The notes under the pieces were generated by a model that worked only from the letters and a program-made list of their open reading frames with translations, was not told the origin of the DNA and did no database searches. 40,524 bases of DNA. Origin: Alphaproteobacteria bacterium UBA3002. GTDB lineage: Bacteria; Pseudomonadota; Alphaproteobacteria; Rickettsiales; UBA3002. Of the stretch, positions 15,751 through 23,797 are shown piece by piece (within the stretch, counting starts at the first letter, position 1; each line of letters begins with the position of its first letter). The stretch covers positions 1 through 40,524 of the forward strand of contig DDZS01000031.1 in assembly GCA_002346425.1 (NCBI GenBank), in the 5' to 3' direction. The translations under genes and the position numbers were made by a program.

Positions 15751-16485
15751 CTAGTCGGTTGTAGTGGCAGCAGCAACAGGAGGCAAGGGTTTCTTACCAA
15801 AGGCGGGTTCCGTCCCCATTAAGAGACGCCGGATATTCGGCAGATGTTTGGCCACCATCATCATTACCGGAAGCGCTAATAATAATGTGCCATAATAACT
15901 ATCACTGATTACCCGAAACAACAATAACCCAACCGGCATTCCCACCACAGCGCCCAGTGAGGAAATACGCGTTAATGCAAACATCACTAACCACCCGGCG
16001 GCAAAGCATAGCCCCGCTAGCCAGTTCATCGCAAACGCGCAGCCGAACAGCGTGGCCACCCCTTTGCCACCGCGAAAACGCAACCAGATCGGGAACATAT
16101 GCCCCAATAACACCGGAATCGCCGCTCCATAGGTAATAACTACCACGTAAAAGGACAGATGCGTGCTATAGGGCCCCGCCCACATGCCAAAGAAATCTTT
16201 GTCTATGGGGTGGAAGGGCATCATCACATCAAACAAAATTTTGGTCTCCGTTAAAACATAGACTGGCACGAAGCCTTTCATGAAGTCGAACAGCAATGTC
16301 AAAAGCGCGATACGCTTATTGCCCGTGCGCAATACATTCGTTGCCCCGATATTGCCCGAACCGATCGTGCGAATATCGCCAAGCCCGGCAGCACGAGTTA
16401 GTAACAATCCGAAAGGAACTGAGCCGATCAGGTAAAGCGCCAGCGGTACGCCGCAGATCATAAGTTCGTTAAAATAAGCCTGCAT
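15751..16485 (-). CDS. plsY: Acyl-phosphate:glycerol-3-phosphate acyltransferase
   Basis: Inner-membrane enzyme that makes lysophosphatidic acid from acyl-phosphate and glycerol 3-phosphate, the first step of phospholipid synthesis (partner PlsX is not in the window). Motifs are GSVPFGLLLTR, the phosphate-binding GSGNIGATNVLRTGNK (about 42-57) and HMFPIWLRFRGGKGVAT (about 129-145), in a multi-helix membrane protein. At 244 residues it is longer than the usual ~200; the extra length is a loop at about residues 83-110 (ILFDVMMPFHPIDKDF) and a Pro/Ala/Thr tail. The start ATG overlaps the ruvX stop by one base (TAATG), and dprA starts one base after its stop, so translation is coupled. Confidence 0.95.
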   Translation of the reverse strand: MQAYFNELMICGVPLALYLIGSVPFGLLLTRAAGLGDIRTIGSGNIGATNVLRTGNKRIALLTLLFDFMKGFVPVYVLTETKILFDVMMPFHPIDKDFFGMWAGPYSTHLSFYVVVITYGAAIPVLLGHMFPIWLRFRGGKGVATLFGCAFAMNWLAGLCFAAGWLVMFALTRISSLGAVVGMPVGLLLFRVISDSYYGTLLLALPVMMMVAKHLPNIRRLLMGTEPAFGKKPLPPVAAATTTD

Positions 16486-16904
16486 TAGCGTCCTCTCAGA
16501 TAATCTTCCAAAATGATAGCAGCGGCTGCGGCATCCAGTCGCCCACTTTGTTTCGTATTGCGACCAATCAACGCTGCTTCGGCTTCGCTTGTGGTAAATC
16601 GCTCATCCTGCAACAGGATTGGCAGATCCGTCAGCGCCTCCAGATTTCGCACCAGCGCCCGCACAGCCTGACAGGCAGGGCCTTCACTGCCATCGGCGTT
16701 ACGTGGATAGCCCATGACGATTCCAACCACTTGCTGTTCTTCAATCACCTTGGATAATTGCTCGCGATCCTGTGTCCATTTGCTGCGCTTAACCGTGCGC
16801 AACGGATGCGCCATCATCTGGCTGACATCGGTAATGGCCAGTCCAAGCGTCTTCGATCCCGGGTCAATCGCCAGCAGGCGACCCGTTTTTGGCAACTCTG
16901 TCAT
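16485..16904 (-). CDS. ruvX: Putative pre-16S rRNA nuclease / Holliday junction resolvase-like YqgF
   Basis: RNase H-fold protein of the YqgF/RuvX family, implicated in 16S rRNA 5' maturation and proposed as a Holliday-junction resolvase. Visible motifs are LLAIDPGSKTLGLAITD (first catalytic Asp), IVMGYPRNADGSEGP, LQDERFTTSEAE (catalytic Glu) and the terminal GRLDAAAAAIILEDYL (last Asp). I set the start at the ATG at 16904 (MTELPKTGR); a TTG two codons upstream at 16910 is an alternative. Both codons lie within the left arm of palindromic repeat copy B, and the ATG is the exact end of the repeat. It is the first gene of the run ruvX-plsY-dprA-topA and is divergent from gatC. Confidence 0.92.
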   Translation of the reverse strand: MTELPKTGRLLAIDPGSKTLGLAITDVSQMMAHPLRTVKRSKWTQDREQLSKVIEEQQVVGIVMGYPRNADGSEGPACQAVRALVRNLEALTDLPILLQDERFTTSEAEAALIGRNTKQSGRLDAAAAAIILEDYLRGR

Positions 16905-16965
16905 CCTCAACTTGTTTCAGCATCTTGTCTAATTTGCAATAGATCCTGAAACAAGTTCAGGATGA
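16901..16965. repeat. Palindromic repeat element, copy B (REPIN-like)
   Basis: Two 25-base arms in inverted orientation (16901-16925 and 16941-16965), differing at 2 of 25 positions, with a 15-base spacer. The right arm is a perfect hairpin, ATCCTGAA/TTCAGGAT with loop ACAAG; the left arm carries two mismatches. It fills much of the ruvX-gatC divergent intergenic region. The outer end of the left arm supplies the ruvX start codon, as copy A does for the MFS gene. Confidence 0.85.
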
Positions 16966-17014
16966 CGTATAGAAGGATAGACAAACCCCCTTCCCTTGTT
17001 TAAAACTCCCGACC

Positions 17015-17302
17015 ATGACATTAAGCGCTGATGATACCCGAAAAATCGCCCGCTTGTCGCGCATTCGACTGAATGAGGACGAGATCGAAGGCTATACGAA
17101 TGAACTCAACGGCATCCTGCATTGGATCGAGCAATTGCAAGAAGTCGATACTGATGGCGTCGAACAGATGACCTCCGTCGCTGATATGGCATTGCCCATG
17201 CGGGAAGACGTGGTGACTGACGGCAATATTCAGGAAAAAGTCCTGCAAAACGCACCGGGTAGTGAATATGGCTGCTTCACCGTACCGAAGGTAATAGAAT
17301 AA
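17015..17302 (+). CDS. gatC: Aspartyl/glutamyl-tRNA amidotransferase subunit C
   Basis: Small 95-residue belt subunit that wraps around GatA and stabilises the GatCAB complex, which converts Glu-tRNA-Gln and/or Asp-tRNA-Asn to the amide forms. Recognised from KIARLSRIRLNEDEIEGYTNELNGILHWIEQLQEVDTDGV split over the first half, and LPMREDVVTDG with the terminal FTVPKVIE. The ATG at 17015 has only a weak ribosome site. It is the first gene of the operon; its stop overlaps the gatA start by one base (TAATG). Upstream lies palindromic repeat copy B and the divergent ruvX. Confidence 0.95.
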   Translation: MTLSADDTRKIARLSRIRLNEDEIEGYTNELNGILHWIEQLQEVDTDGVEQMTSVADMALPMREDVVTDGNIQEKVLQNAPGSEYGCFTVPKVIE

Positions 17303-18765
17303 TGAGCGAACTTACGTCACTCACCGTCACCGAAATGCGCGCCAAACTGGCTGCGAAAGACGTTTCATCTGTTGAACTCACCCAAGCGCATCTAGATGCG
17401 ATCGACGCGCAAAACGCGGAGTTAAATGCCTTTGTCGCGGTCGATCACAAAGGCGCGCTGGAACAAGCCAAGGCATCGGATGCGCGCATTGCGAAAAACG
17501 AATATGGCTTGCTCGAAGGCATTCCCGTGGCTGTAAAAGACCTGTTTTGCACCGAGGGCTTACGCAGCCGCAGTTGCTCGCATATCCTCGACGGGTTTGT
17601 CTCGCCTTACGAATCGACCGTTAGCGGCCATGTCAAAACCGAAGGTGGCATTTGCCTGGGCAAAACCAATATGGACGAATTCGCCATGGGATCGTCCAAC
17701 GAAACCAGCCATGACGGGCCATGTTACAATCCGTGGCAGCTAAATAAGAAACTGGTGCCCGGCGGCTCTTCTGGTGGTTCAGCCGCCGCCGTCGCCGCGC
17801 GGATGGCACCGTTGTCACTGGGTTCCGACACGGGTGGCTCCATCCGTCAACCCGCCTCCTTCTGTGGCATTGTTGGGGTGAAGCCCACCTATGGCCGTTG
17901 CTCGCGCTTCGGCATGATTGCGTTTGCTTCTTCGCTTGATCAGGCCGGCCCGTTTGCACGCAACGTGCAAGATGCTGCGCTGGCATTACAGGCGATTATG
18001 GGGCATGACGCGAAAGATTCCACCTCTGCGCAAATGGAAGTTCCCGATTTAACCAACCTAACCCCGTCCCTTAAAGGGGTGCGCGTTGGCATTCCCAAAG
18101 AATATCAGGTGGAGGGCATGGACCCGGAAATCTTATCCCTATGGGAAAAAGGCAAAGAGCTGGCTAAGGCACAAGGGGCGGAAATCGTCGATATTTCGTT
18201 ACCGCACACGCATTACGCCTTGCCAACCTATTATATTATCGCCCCTGCCGAAGCGTCATCCAACCTCGCGCGCTATGACGGCGTACGCTACGGCTTGCGC
18301 GTCGTGGAAGATGGCGATGGCATTAATGACCTGTATGAAAAAACCCGCGCCGCCGGTTTTGGCGCAGAAGTGAAACGCCGCATCCTGATTGGCACCTATG
18401 TGTTATCCGCGGGCTATTACGACGCCTATTATAAAAAAGCGCAGCGTATCCGTACCCTGATCGCCAATGACTTTAAAGCGGCTTACGAAAAATGCGATGT
18501 CATTTTGACACCGGCAACCCCCTCAGCTGCCTTTGCAGCGGGCGAGAAGCTTGACCCTGTGACCATGTATCTCAACGATGTGTTCACCGTACCGGCTTCT
18601 CTCGCAGGTTTGCCAGGCTTGGCGCTACCGGCGGGTCTGAACAAAGAGGGGCGTCCGCTCGGATTACAACTCCTTGGCAAACCGTTTGACGAATCCGGAC
18701 TGCTCAACGCCGCGTTCGGGTTCGAACAAGCGCTGGAATTCAAGGCCTCGCCATTCGGAGCGTAA
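17302..18765 (+). CDS. gatA: Aspartyl/glutamyl-tRNA amidotransferase subunit A
   Basis: Glutaminase subunit of GatCAB, an amidase-signature enzyme that frees ammonia from glutamine for transfer to the misacylated tRNA in GatB. The 487 residues show GIPVAVKDLFCTEG with catalytic Lys79, VPGGSSGGSAAAVAA with cis-Ser156, and SDTGGSIRQPASFCG with nucleophile Ser180, spaced as in characterised GatA proteins. PTYGRCSRFGMIAFASSLDQ and FTVPASLAGLPGLALPAG complete the family pattern. It starts within the gatC stop and is followed after 4 bases by a small unknown gene rather than directly by gatB. Confidence 0.97.
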   Translation: MSELTSLTVTEMRAKLAAKDVSSVELTQAHLDAIDAQNAELNAFVAVDHKGALEQAKASDARIAKNEYGLLEGIPVAVKDLFCTEGLRSRSCSHILDGFVSPYESTVSGHVKTEGGICLGKTNMDEFAMGSSNETSHDGPCYNPWQLNKKLVPGGSSGGSAAAVAARMAPLSLGSDTGGSIRQPASFCGIVGVKPTYGRCSRFGMIAFASSLDQAGPFARNVQDAALALQAIMGHDAKDSTSAQMEVPDLTNLTPSLKGVRVGIPKEYQVEGMDPEILSLWEKGKELAKAQGAEIVDISLPHTHYALPTYYIIAPAEASSNLARYDGVRYGLRVVEDGDGINDLYEKTRAAGFGAEVKRRILIGTYVLSAGYYDAYYKKAQRIRTLIANDFKAAYEKCDVILTPATPSAAFAAGEKLDPVTMYLNDVFTVPASLAGLPGLALPAGLNKEGRPLGLQLLGKPFDESGLLNAAFGFEQALEFKASPFGA

Positions 18766-18769
18766 ACAG

Positions 18770-18988
18770 ATGAAACGCCACATCGCGAAAGAAGTGCTGT
18801 ATCGTTGCGAAATATTGGGTCAGAAATACGATCCGATTTTCGAAGCGATCAACTTGATTACCGATGAGGAAGAGAAGAAGAAAATGAAGAAAATGGTCAG
18901 CGAATCGGTCGCATCGTTAGTGGCGCTGGAGCTTTATCTGGTGAAGCAATGGCCCGATCTTGACCCGAAAGGACGCATTGGCGCATGA
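18770..18988 (+). CDS. Unknown 72-residue protein coupled between gatA and gatB
   Basis: A small soluble, probably all-helical protein starting MKRHIAKEVLYRCEILG, with a highly charged middle (DEEEKKKMKKM) and ending DPKGRIGA. The ATG at 18770 lies 4 bases after the gatA stop, and its stop overlaps the gatB start as ATGA. Translation is therefore probably coupled to both subunits, which suggests a stoichiometric or regulatory role connected with GatCAB; that is inference only. Codon use looks like its neighbours, and the tight overlap argues that it is a real gene. I do not recognise a family. An upstream ATG at 18674 in the same frame lies inside gatA and is unlikely to be used. Confidence 0.7.
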   Translation: MKRHIAKEVLYRCEILGQKYDPIFEAINLITDEEEKKKMKKMVSESVASLVALELYLVKQWPDLDPKGRIGA

Positions 18989-20442
18989 GCATGATTATCG
19001 AAGGCAATACGGGTAAATGGGAAGTTGTGATCGGACTGGAAGTCCATGCGCAGGTATCGAGCAATTCGAAGCTGTTTTCTGGCGCGCCGACCACATTTGG
19101 GGCGGAAACCAATCATAATGTCTCGCTAATCGACGCAGCAATGCCGGGCATGCTGCCAGTGATTAACCGCTATGCCGTTGAGCAAGCGGTGCGCACCGGG
19201 CTTGGCATGAAGTCCGAAATCAATCTCTATTCGGTGTTTGACCGGAAAAACTATTTCTACCCCGATCTGCCGCAAGGCTATCAGATTTCGCAATTTCTCG
19301 ATCCGATTGTGGGCAAAGGTATCATCACGCTTGATATGCCGGACGGATCCACGCGCGATATCGGCGTAACGCGTCTGCATCTGGAGCAGGATGCGGGTAA
19401 GTCGCTGCATGAACACTCCCCGAAGCACAGCTTTATCGATCTGAATCGTTCCGGCATTGCGCTGATGGAAATCGTTTCCGAGCCGGATTTACGCTCGCCG
19501 GAAGAAGCCGGGCTGTACCTCAAAAAACTGCGCGCGATTCTGCGCTATCTCGGCACCTGCGATGGGGATATGGAAAAAGGCTCAATGCGTTGCGACGCCA
19601 ACGTGTCGGTACGCAGAGTCGGCACCACCGAATTCGGTACGCGCTGCGAAATCAAGAATGTCAACTCGGTACGCTTCGTGCAACAGGCGATCACCTATGA
19701 AGCGGAACGTCAGGTCGAAGTGCTGGAAGCGGGCGGCGTGATCGATCAGGAAACACGGTTGTTCGACACGGTCAAAGGCGAAACCCGTACCATGCGCTCG
19801 AAAGAAGATGCGCATGATTACCGCTATTTCCCGGACCCCGATCTCCTTCCGCTGCGCTTAGAACAAAGCTATGTCGACCAGATTGCGGCCAACCTTCCCG
19901 AATTGCCGGATGAGAAACGCGCGCGCTATGTCGAGCAATATGGTCTGTCGACCTATGACGCGTCGGTCATCGTGTCCGATAAGTCTTCTGCGATGTATTT
20001 TGAAGCTGCGGTTCAGGGCAATGACCCGAAACTCACCGCTAACTGGATGACAGGCGAATTGTTCGGCCGTTTGAACAAGGAAAACATTGCGATTGAAGAT
20101 TCGCCGGTACCTGCAGGTAAATTTGCTGAGCTGCTGCAACTGATCAGCAACGACACCATTTCCGGCAAAATCGCCAAAACCGTGCTCGATAAAATGTTCG
20201 AAACGGGCAAAGATGCCGCCGCGATCGTGAAAGAAGAGGGTTTGGAGCAAGTTACAGATACCAGCGCGATTGAAACGATCATCGATCAGGTATTAGCGAA
20301 TAATCAGGACAAAGTGACTGAATACCGCTCCGGTAAAGACAAACTCTTTGGCTTCTTCGTCGGCCAAACGATGAAAGCAACTGGCGGCAAAGCCAATCCG
20401 GGCGTCGTCAATGACCTGCTGAAACAGAAACTGGACGGCTAG
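18985..20442 (+). CDS. gatB: Aspartyl/glutamyl-tRNA amidotransferase subunit B
   Basis: Kinase-transamidase subunit of GatCAB: phosphorylates the side chain of Glu or Asp on the misacylated tRNA and replaces the phosphate with ammonia from GatA. The 485 residues contain the opening WEVVIGLEVHAQVSSNSKLF, FDRKNYFYPDLPQGYQISQF, LEQDAGKSLHE, DLNRSGIALMEIVSEPDLRS, MRCDANVSVRR and KEDAHDYRYFPDPDLLPL, all strong family signatures, then the helical and YqeY-like tRNA-binding tail (about 340-485, ending KANPGVVNDLLKQKLDG). It overlaps the 72-residue gene by 4 bases and is followed after 2 bases by a methyltransferase gene. Confidence 0.97.
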   Translation: MSMIIEGNTGKWEVVIGLEVHAQVSSNSKLFSGAPTTFGAETNHNVSLIDAAMPGMLPVINRYAVEQAVRTGLGMKSEINLYSVFDRKNYFYPDLPQGYQISQFLDPIVGKGIITLDMPDGSTRDIGVTRLHLEQDAGKSLHEHSPKHSFIDLNRSGIALMEIVSEPDLRSPEEAGLYLKKLRAILRYLGTCDGDMEKGSMRCDANVSVRRVGTTEFGTRCEIKNVNSVRFVQQAITYEAERQVEVLEAGGVIDQETRLFDTVKGETRTMRSKEDAHDYRYFPDPDLLPLRLEQSYVDQIAANLPELPDEKRARYVEQYGLSTYDASVIVSDKSSAMYFEAAVQGNDPKLTANWMTGELFGRLNKENIAIEDSPVPAGKFAELLQLISNDTISGKIAKTVLDKMFETGKDAAAIVKEEGLEQVTDTSAIETIIDQVLANNQDKVTEYRSGKDKLFGFFVGQTMKATGGKANPGVVNDLLKQKLDG

Positions 20443-20444
20443 GC

Positions 20445-21767
20445 ATGGCTGAGGAACTGCAAAGCGAGAATTACCTCGCCGAGGTTCGCAATCAGTATGA
20501 ACACCTGCCCTACCCGTATCGCGATCCGGCGCAGGAGAAAGACCGCCTGGTCAAAACCGTTGGCGATGCTCTGCCTTTCCTCAATCATTATGCCTTCGGT
20601 GGTCGTCAGCAATATGACGATTTTCGGGTGCTTGTAGCCGGAGGCGGCACGGGCGATGCAACACTATTTTTGGCCGAACAATTAAAAGCCTTTCCGAAAG
20701 CTAAAGTGGTGCATCTGGATATGAGCACGGCGAGCATTGCTGTGGCTAAAGAACGCGCGGAAATGCGCGGCCTGTCGAATATCGAATTTCGCCATGCTTC
20801 CCTGTTGGATGTAACGGAAAGCGATGAAGAGTATGATCTGATCAATTGCTCCGGCGTATTGCATCACCTGGCCGATCCCGATGCGGGGCTGCGTGCGCTG
20901 AAATCCGTGTTAAAGCCTGAAGGTGTCATTAACCTGATGGTCTATGGCTATTACGGGCGCCAGATGATCTACCGGATGCAGGAGATTCTGCGCGATCTGA
21001 ATTACGATGGTGCCGATATTCATACGCAGATCGAACGTGCAAAAATGGCGTTCGAAGCCATTAAACCCACCAGCTGGGGGCCGCTTGCTTATCAACTGAT
21101 GCAGATTGAAACGCAGCATCATGGCGATCATGGCTTGTTTGATATGTTTTTGCATAGTCAGGATCGCGCTTACACCATGCCTCAGCTCTATGAATTTGTT
21201 GAGAATGCGGACTTACAGATCATTAATTGGAACAACGGCAATCTTCCTTATTCGGTATGGACGCAAGCGGATTGGATCGCGAATCCTGAATTACGCGCGC
21301 ATATTGCAGGCATGCCGGAACGTCAACGGCAAGCAGTGACTGAAAAAATGTTGGGAAATATGATGAAGCATATGTGCCTGATTGCACATCGCACGCCGGA
21401 AACTCCGTCCCCTGAAGATGCGGAAATGGTGCCGGAATTTGCCTATTACATGCAAGGCCACATCCAGAAATACGCCAATGCGTTAACACCTCTGGAAGAT
21501 GGAAAGCAGGTTAAAACGCAAATCGCCAGTCTAGAATTTAATTGGATAATTACGCCTTTTACACGCGTGTTAACGCAACATATTCTTACCAGCCCATCCA
21601 TCGGTGACTTACTAGAAACTTGCTACACCCTCCTCTGGGACGAAGGCGTTCCCGGACTTACCCGCAGCTTGATGCAGCAAAAATGGCTGGAATATTATGC
21701 GCAATGGCACCAGCATCAACTCCTCTATCTGCGCCACCCTTCCTCACCCGCGATTACGATCCGCTGA
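20445..21767 (+). CDS. Class I SAM-dependent methyltransferase with C-terminal extension
   Basis: A 440-residue cytoplasmic protein. An N-terminal signature RNQYEHLPYPYRDPAQEKDRL precedes a Rossmann methyltransferase domain (about 50-190): motif I VLVAGGGTGDATLF (63-76), an acidic second-strand end VVHLDMS, and the LINCSGVLHHLADP post-motif. The C-terminal ~240 residues are helical and not recognisable to me; they include a stretch about a tail-to-tail WxxxYxxW pattern (WLEYYAQWHQHQ). The combination of QYExxPYPxRDP with a GGGTGDAT motif I is one I associate with a family widespread in bacteria but uncharacterised; the substrate is unknown. It starts 2 bases after gatB, so it is the last gene of the gat operon. 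Confidence 0.82.
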   Translation: MAEELQSENYLAEVRNQYEHLPYPYRDPAQEKDRLVKTVGDALPFLNHYAFGGRQQYDDFRVLVAGGGTGDATLFLAEQLKAFPKAKVVHLDMSTASIAVAKERAEMRGLSNIEFRHASLLDVTESDEEYDLINCSGVLHHLADPDAGLRALKSVLKPEGVINLMVYGYYGRQMIYRMQEILRDLNYDGADIHTQIERAKMAFEAIKPTSWGPLAYQLMQIETQHHGDHGLFDMFLHSQDRAYTMPQLYEFVENADLQIINWNNGNLPYSVWTQADWIANPELRAHIAGMPERQRQAVTEKMLGNMMKHMCLIAHRTPETPSPEDAEMVPEFAYYMQGHIQKYANALTPLEDGKQVKTQIASLEFNWIITPFTRVLTQHILTSPSIGDLLETCYTLLWDEGVPGLTRSLMQQKWLEYYAQWHQHQLLYLRHPSSPAITIR

Positions 21768-21810
21768 CTTCTGCAAATTCGTTTCAACCGCGAAACATAA
21801 AAGTTAAATA

Positions 21811-21855
21811 TTAAGATTATATCTTAACTATTTGTTAATTTCTTTTAGATATAAT
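21811..21855 (+). promoter_or_regulatory. AT-rich promoter region with a palindrome
   Basis: A 17-base palindrome TTAAGATTATATCTTAA (7-bp arms, 21811-21827) lies upstream of an exact -10 box TATAAT at 21850-21855, preceded by TAGA. A -35 box at the ideal distance is not convincing. The palindrome sits about where a -35 or activator site would be, so it may be an operator for the gene starting at 21880. Confidence 0.5.
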
Positions 21856-21879
21856 TTAAGAAAGTTTGAGGAAAAACCT

Positions 21880-22302
21880 ATGCATACTGATATGAACATT
21901 TCATTGATAGATTCAATCATACTGTACGATGACCATGGGAATGTCGATGGGGAGCTGAGCTTGCACGAAATTCGCAATTCGGTCGAGAAACGGCGTGAGG
22001 CGCTGGACCTTTTATTTGACACCGTCACGGAATCGGATGTTCGCGCCGCGCATGCCTTGCTGCATGAAGCAAGTTCATGGGAAGTACGTCTTGAGACTTT
22101 ACTACACAACCGTACGCTTACCGACGCCGATAAACAAATGATTCTGCATATCTTACATATAGCTGCCAGCGACGAACTGGAACGCAGCATTAAATATAAC
22201 GGTATTCGATATAAGCCCAATATCCATGTATCTTCAGGACGGAAATTTAGCGCGACCGAACTAATCGATCTAGTTATTCGCGGTCAAGCTGTGGCTCTTT
22301 AG
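21880..22302 (+). CDS. Unknown 140-residue protein
   Basis: A soluble, mostly helical protein with no signal peptide. It starts MHTDMNISLIDSIILYDDHG and contains NVDGELSLHEIRNSVEKRREAL, which looks like a loop followed by a helix, and LTDADKQMILHILHIAASDELERSI. No family is recognised. The ATG at 21880 has a GAGGAAA ribosome site nine bases upstream and a clear -10 box, so it is a stand-alone transcript, unlike most genes in the window, with a palindrome in its promoter that suggests regulation. The AT-rich upstream region differs from the surroundings. Its stop codon overlaps the stop of the convergent TPR gene by three bases. Confidence 0.7.
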   Translation: MHTDMNISLIDSIILYDDHGNVDGELSLHEIRNSVEKRREALDLLFDTVTESDVRAAHALLHEASSWEVRLETLLHNRTLTDADKQMILHILHIAASDELERSIKYNGIRYKPNIHVSSGRKFSATELIDLVIRGQAVAL

Positions 22303-22940
22303 TTTTCTAGATCTTCCAGTAAACTTCGCGCGCCGGAATGCTGTGCGTTGATGTGCAGCAGCCGCTGCAGATCATATGTTGCGCCACGCCGATCGCCTAG
22401 CTCCAACGCAAGCCGCGCACGCTGATACATCGCGGATTGCGATTCGTAGTTGATAGCGAGGGCAAAATCCAAATCTTGCATGGCTTGTAACGGCTGATCG
22501 TTTTCACGCTCTATCAAAGCGCGCTCGACCAGACTATCCACCAGTAAACGCCCATGTGTCATTTTAAAAAAGGCCGTGGGCGTTAGTTCATTTACCACCG
22601 CAGTTAATGCATCGGTCGCAGCTTCTAGCTTTTTCTGCTGCACCCAGGCACGCGCTTCTTGCCGCTTAACCTGCACCCAAAGCACAGAATCGTCGTGTTT
22701 GATACGCTTGCCCAACCTCGCCAAAGTATCCGCTGCTTCTTCAAAGCGCTTCAAATTGAAAAGCGCCAATGCCCGGCAATGCTGATCGGCAGGTTCGTTA
22801 CGCGTTTGTATCGCCTCATCCGCAAGCGTCAGCGCGGCAGACGGGTCCGTTTTGGCCATCCGCGCGCAATCACTATACTCCGCCGCCCATCCCATGACCG
22901 GCCAACAAAGCAGGAAAAACATTGTCGCGCGCATGCGCAT
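22299..22940 (-). CDS. Exported TPR-repeat protein
   Basis: A 213-residue protein with a signal peptide (MRMRATMFFLLCWPVMGWAA, cleavage probably after GWA) followed by tetratricopeptide-like helical repeats: DPSAALTLADEAIQTRNEPADQHCRALALFNLKRFEEAAD split over two helices, then QARAWVQQKKLEAATDAL-like and PLQAMQDLDFALAINYESQSAMYQRARLALELGDRRGA. Such proteins act as periplasmic scaffolds; the partner is not known. Three near Met codons (residues 1, 3, 7) leave the exact start open. Its start lies 17 bases from the divergent SDR gene, so the two promoters must overlap or interfere. Confidence 0.75.
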   Translation of the reverse strand: MRMRATMFFLLCWPVMGWAAEYSDCARMAKTDPSAALTLADEAIQTRNEPADQHCRALALFNLKRFEEAADTLARLGKRIKHDDSVLWVQVKRQEARAWVQQKKLEAATDALTAVVNELTPTAFFKMTHGRLLVDSLVERALIERENDQPLQAMQDLDFALAINYESQSAMYQRARLALELGDRRGATYDLQRLLHINAQHSGARSLLEDLEN

Positions 22941-22957
22941 TTCATATCTTTCTTAGC

Positions 22958-23797
22958 ATGGCAATTCCAGCAACATGTGTCATCTTAGGGTTTGGCTACT
23001 CAGCCGGCTACATAGCGACCGAATTAAAACGTCTTGGCACTAATGTCATCGGCGTGACGCGCGACCCCACCAAACAACATCCCGATGCCAGTCTGAGCGG
23101 TTGGGATAAACCTGAAACCAAAGCATTGCTAGCAAAAGCCGATGCTATTCTTGTCAGTGTCCCGCCCGGGCCCGGGCAAGAGGCGGCCATAAAGCTGGTT
23201 CAGGATAATGCGAAAACCGATTGCTGGCTCGGATATCTCTCCGCTACCTCGGTCTATGGCGACCATCAAGGCCGCTGGGTGGATGAAACCACGCCCACAT
23301 CTCCATGTAATTCCATGGCGCGCAATCGGTTAGCGGCTGAACAGGCATGGCAAGTATTGCCCGAACACGCGATCTTCCGGCTGAGCGGTATCTATGGTCC
23401 CGGCCGATCTATATTAGAGCGCCTGCAACGGGGTAACGCGCGTTATGTCATTGCGCCAGACCACGCGTTTTCTCGTATTCATGTGGAAGACATCGGTCGT
23501 CTTGTGGCGAAAGCGATCTTCAGACGTGTTACTGGCATCTATAATGTAGCGGATTCCATGCCCGCGCCATCGCATCAACTAGTCGAATATGGATGCCGGA
23601 TATTGGGGCTACCGCTGCCTAACCCAGAATATCTGCCCACCATACATAAAGGCGATCCACTTTGGAATTTCTACGATGCCAACAAACGCGTCGATGGCAG
23701 CAAGATATTGAAAGAATTAGAAATATGCTTGCTATACCCTACCTATCATTCGGGACTTGGCCAAACTGGTAAGCTTCTTGCAAGGAAGTTAGCATGA
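22958..23797 (+). CDS. Atypical NAD(P)-binding epimerase/dehydratase-like protein (YeeZ-type SDR)
   Basis: A 279-residue Rossmann-fold protein. ATCVILGFGYSAGYIATELK carries the GxGxxxG nucleotide-binding loop at residues 11-17, and WLGYLSATSVYGDHQGRWVDE and FRLSGIYGPGRS are the strand ends typical of extended SDR/NAD-epimerase proteins. The classical YxxxK pair is not visible; the expected position reads NSMARNRLAAE, as in the atypical YeeZ group, whose function is not established. The start at ATG 22958 (MAIPATCVIL) is preferred to one 12 codons upstream. The stop overlaps the start of the lipoprotein gene as ATGA, so the two are coupled. Confidence 0.83.
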   Translation: MAIPATCVILGFGYSAGYIATELKRLGTNVIGVTRDPTKQHPDASLSGWDKPETKALLAKADAILVSVPPGPGQEAAIKLVQDNAKTDCWLGYLSATSVYGDHQGRWVDETTPTSPCNSMARNRLAAEQAWQVLPEHAIFRLSGIYGPGRSILERLQRGNARYVIAPDHAFSRIHVEDIGRLVAKAIFRRVTGIYNVADSMPAPSHQLVEYGCRILGLPLPNPEYLPTIHKGDPLWNFYDANKRVDGSKILKELEICLLYPTYHSGLGQTGKLLARKLA

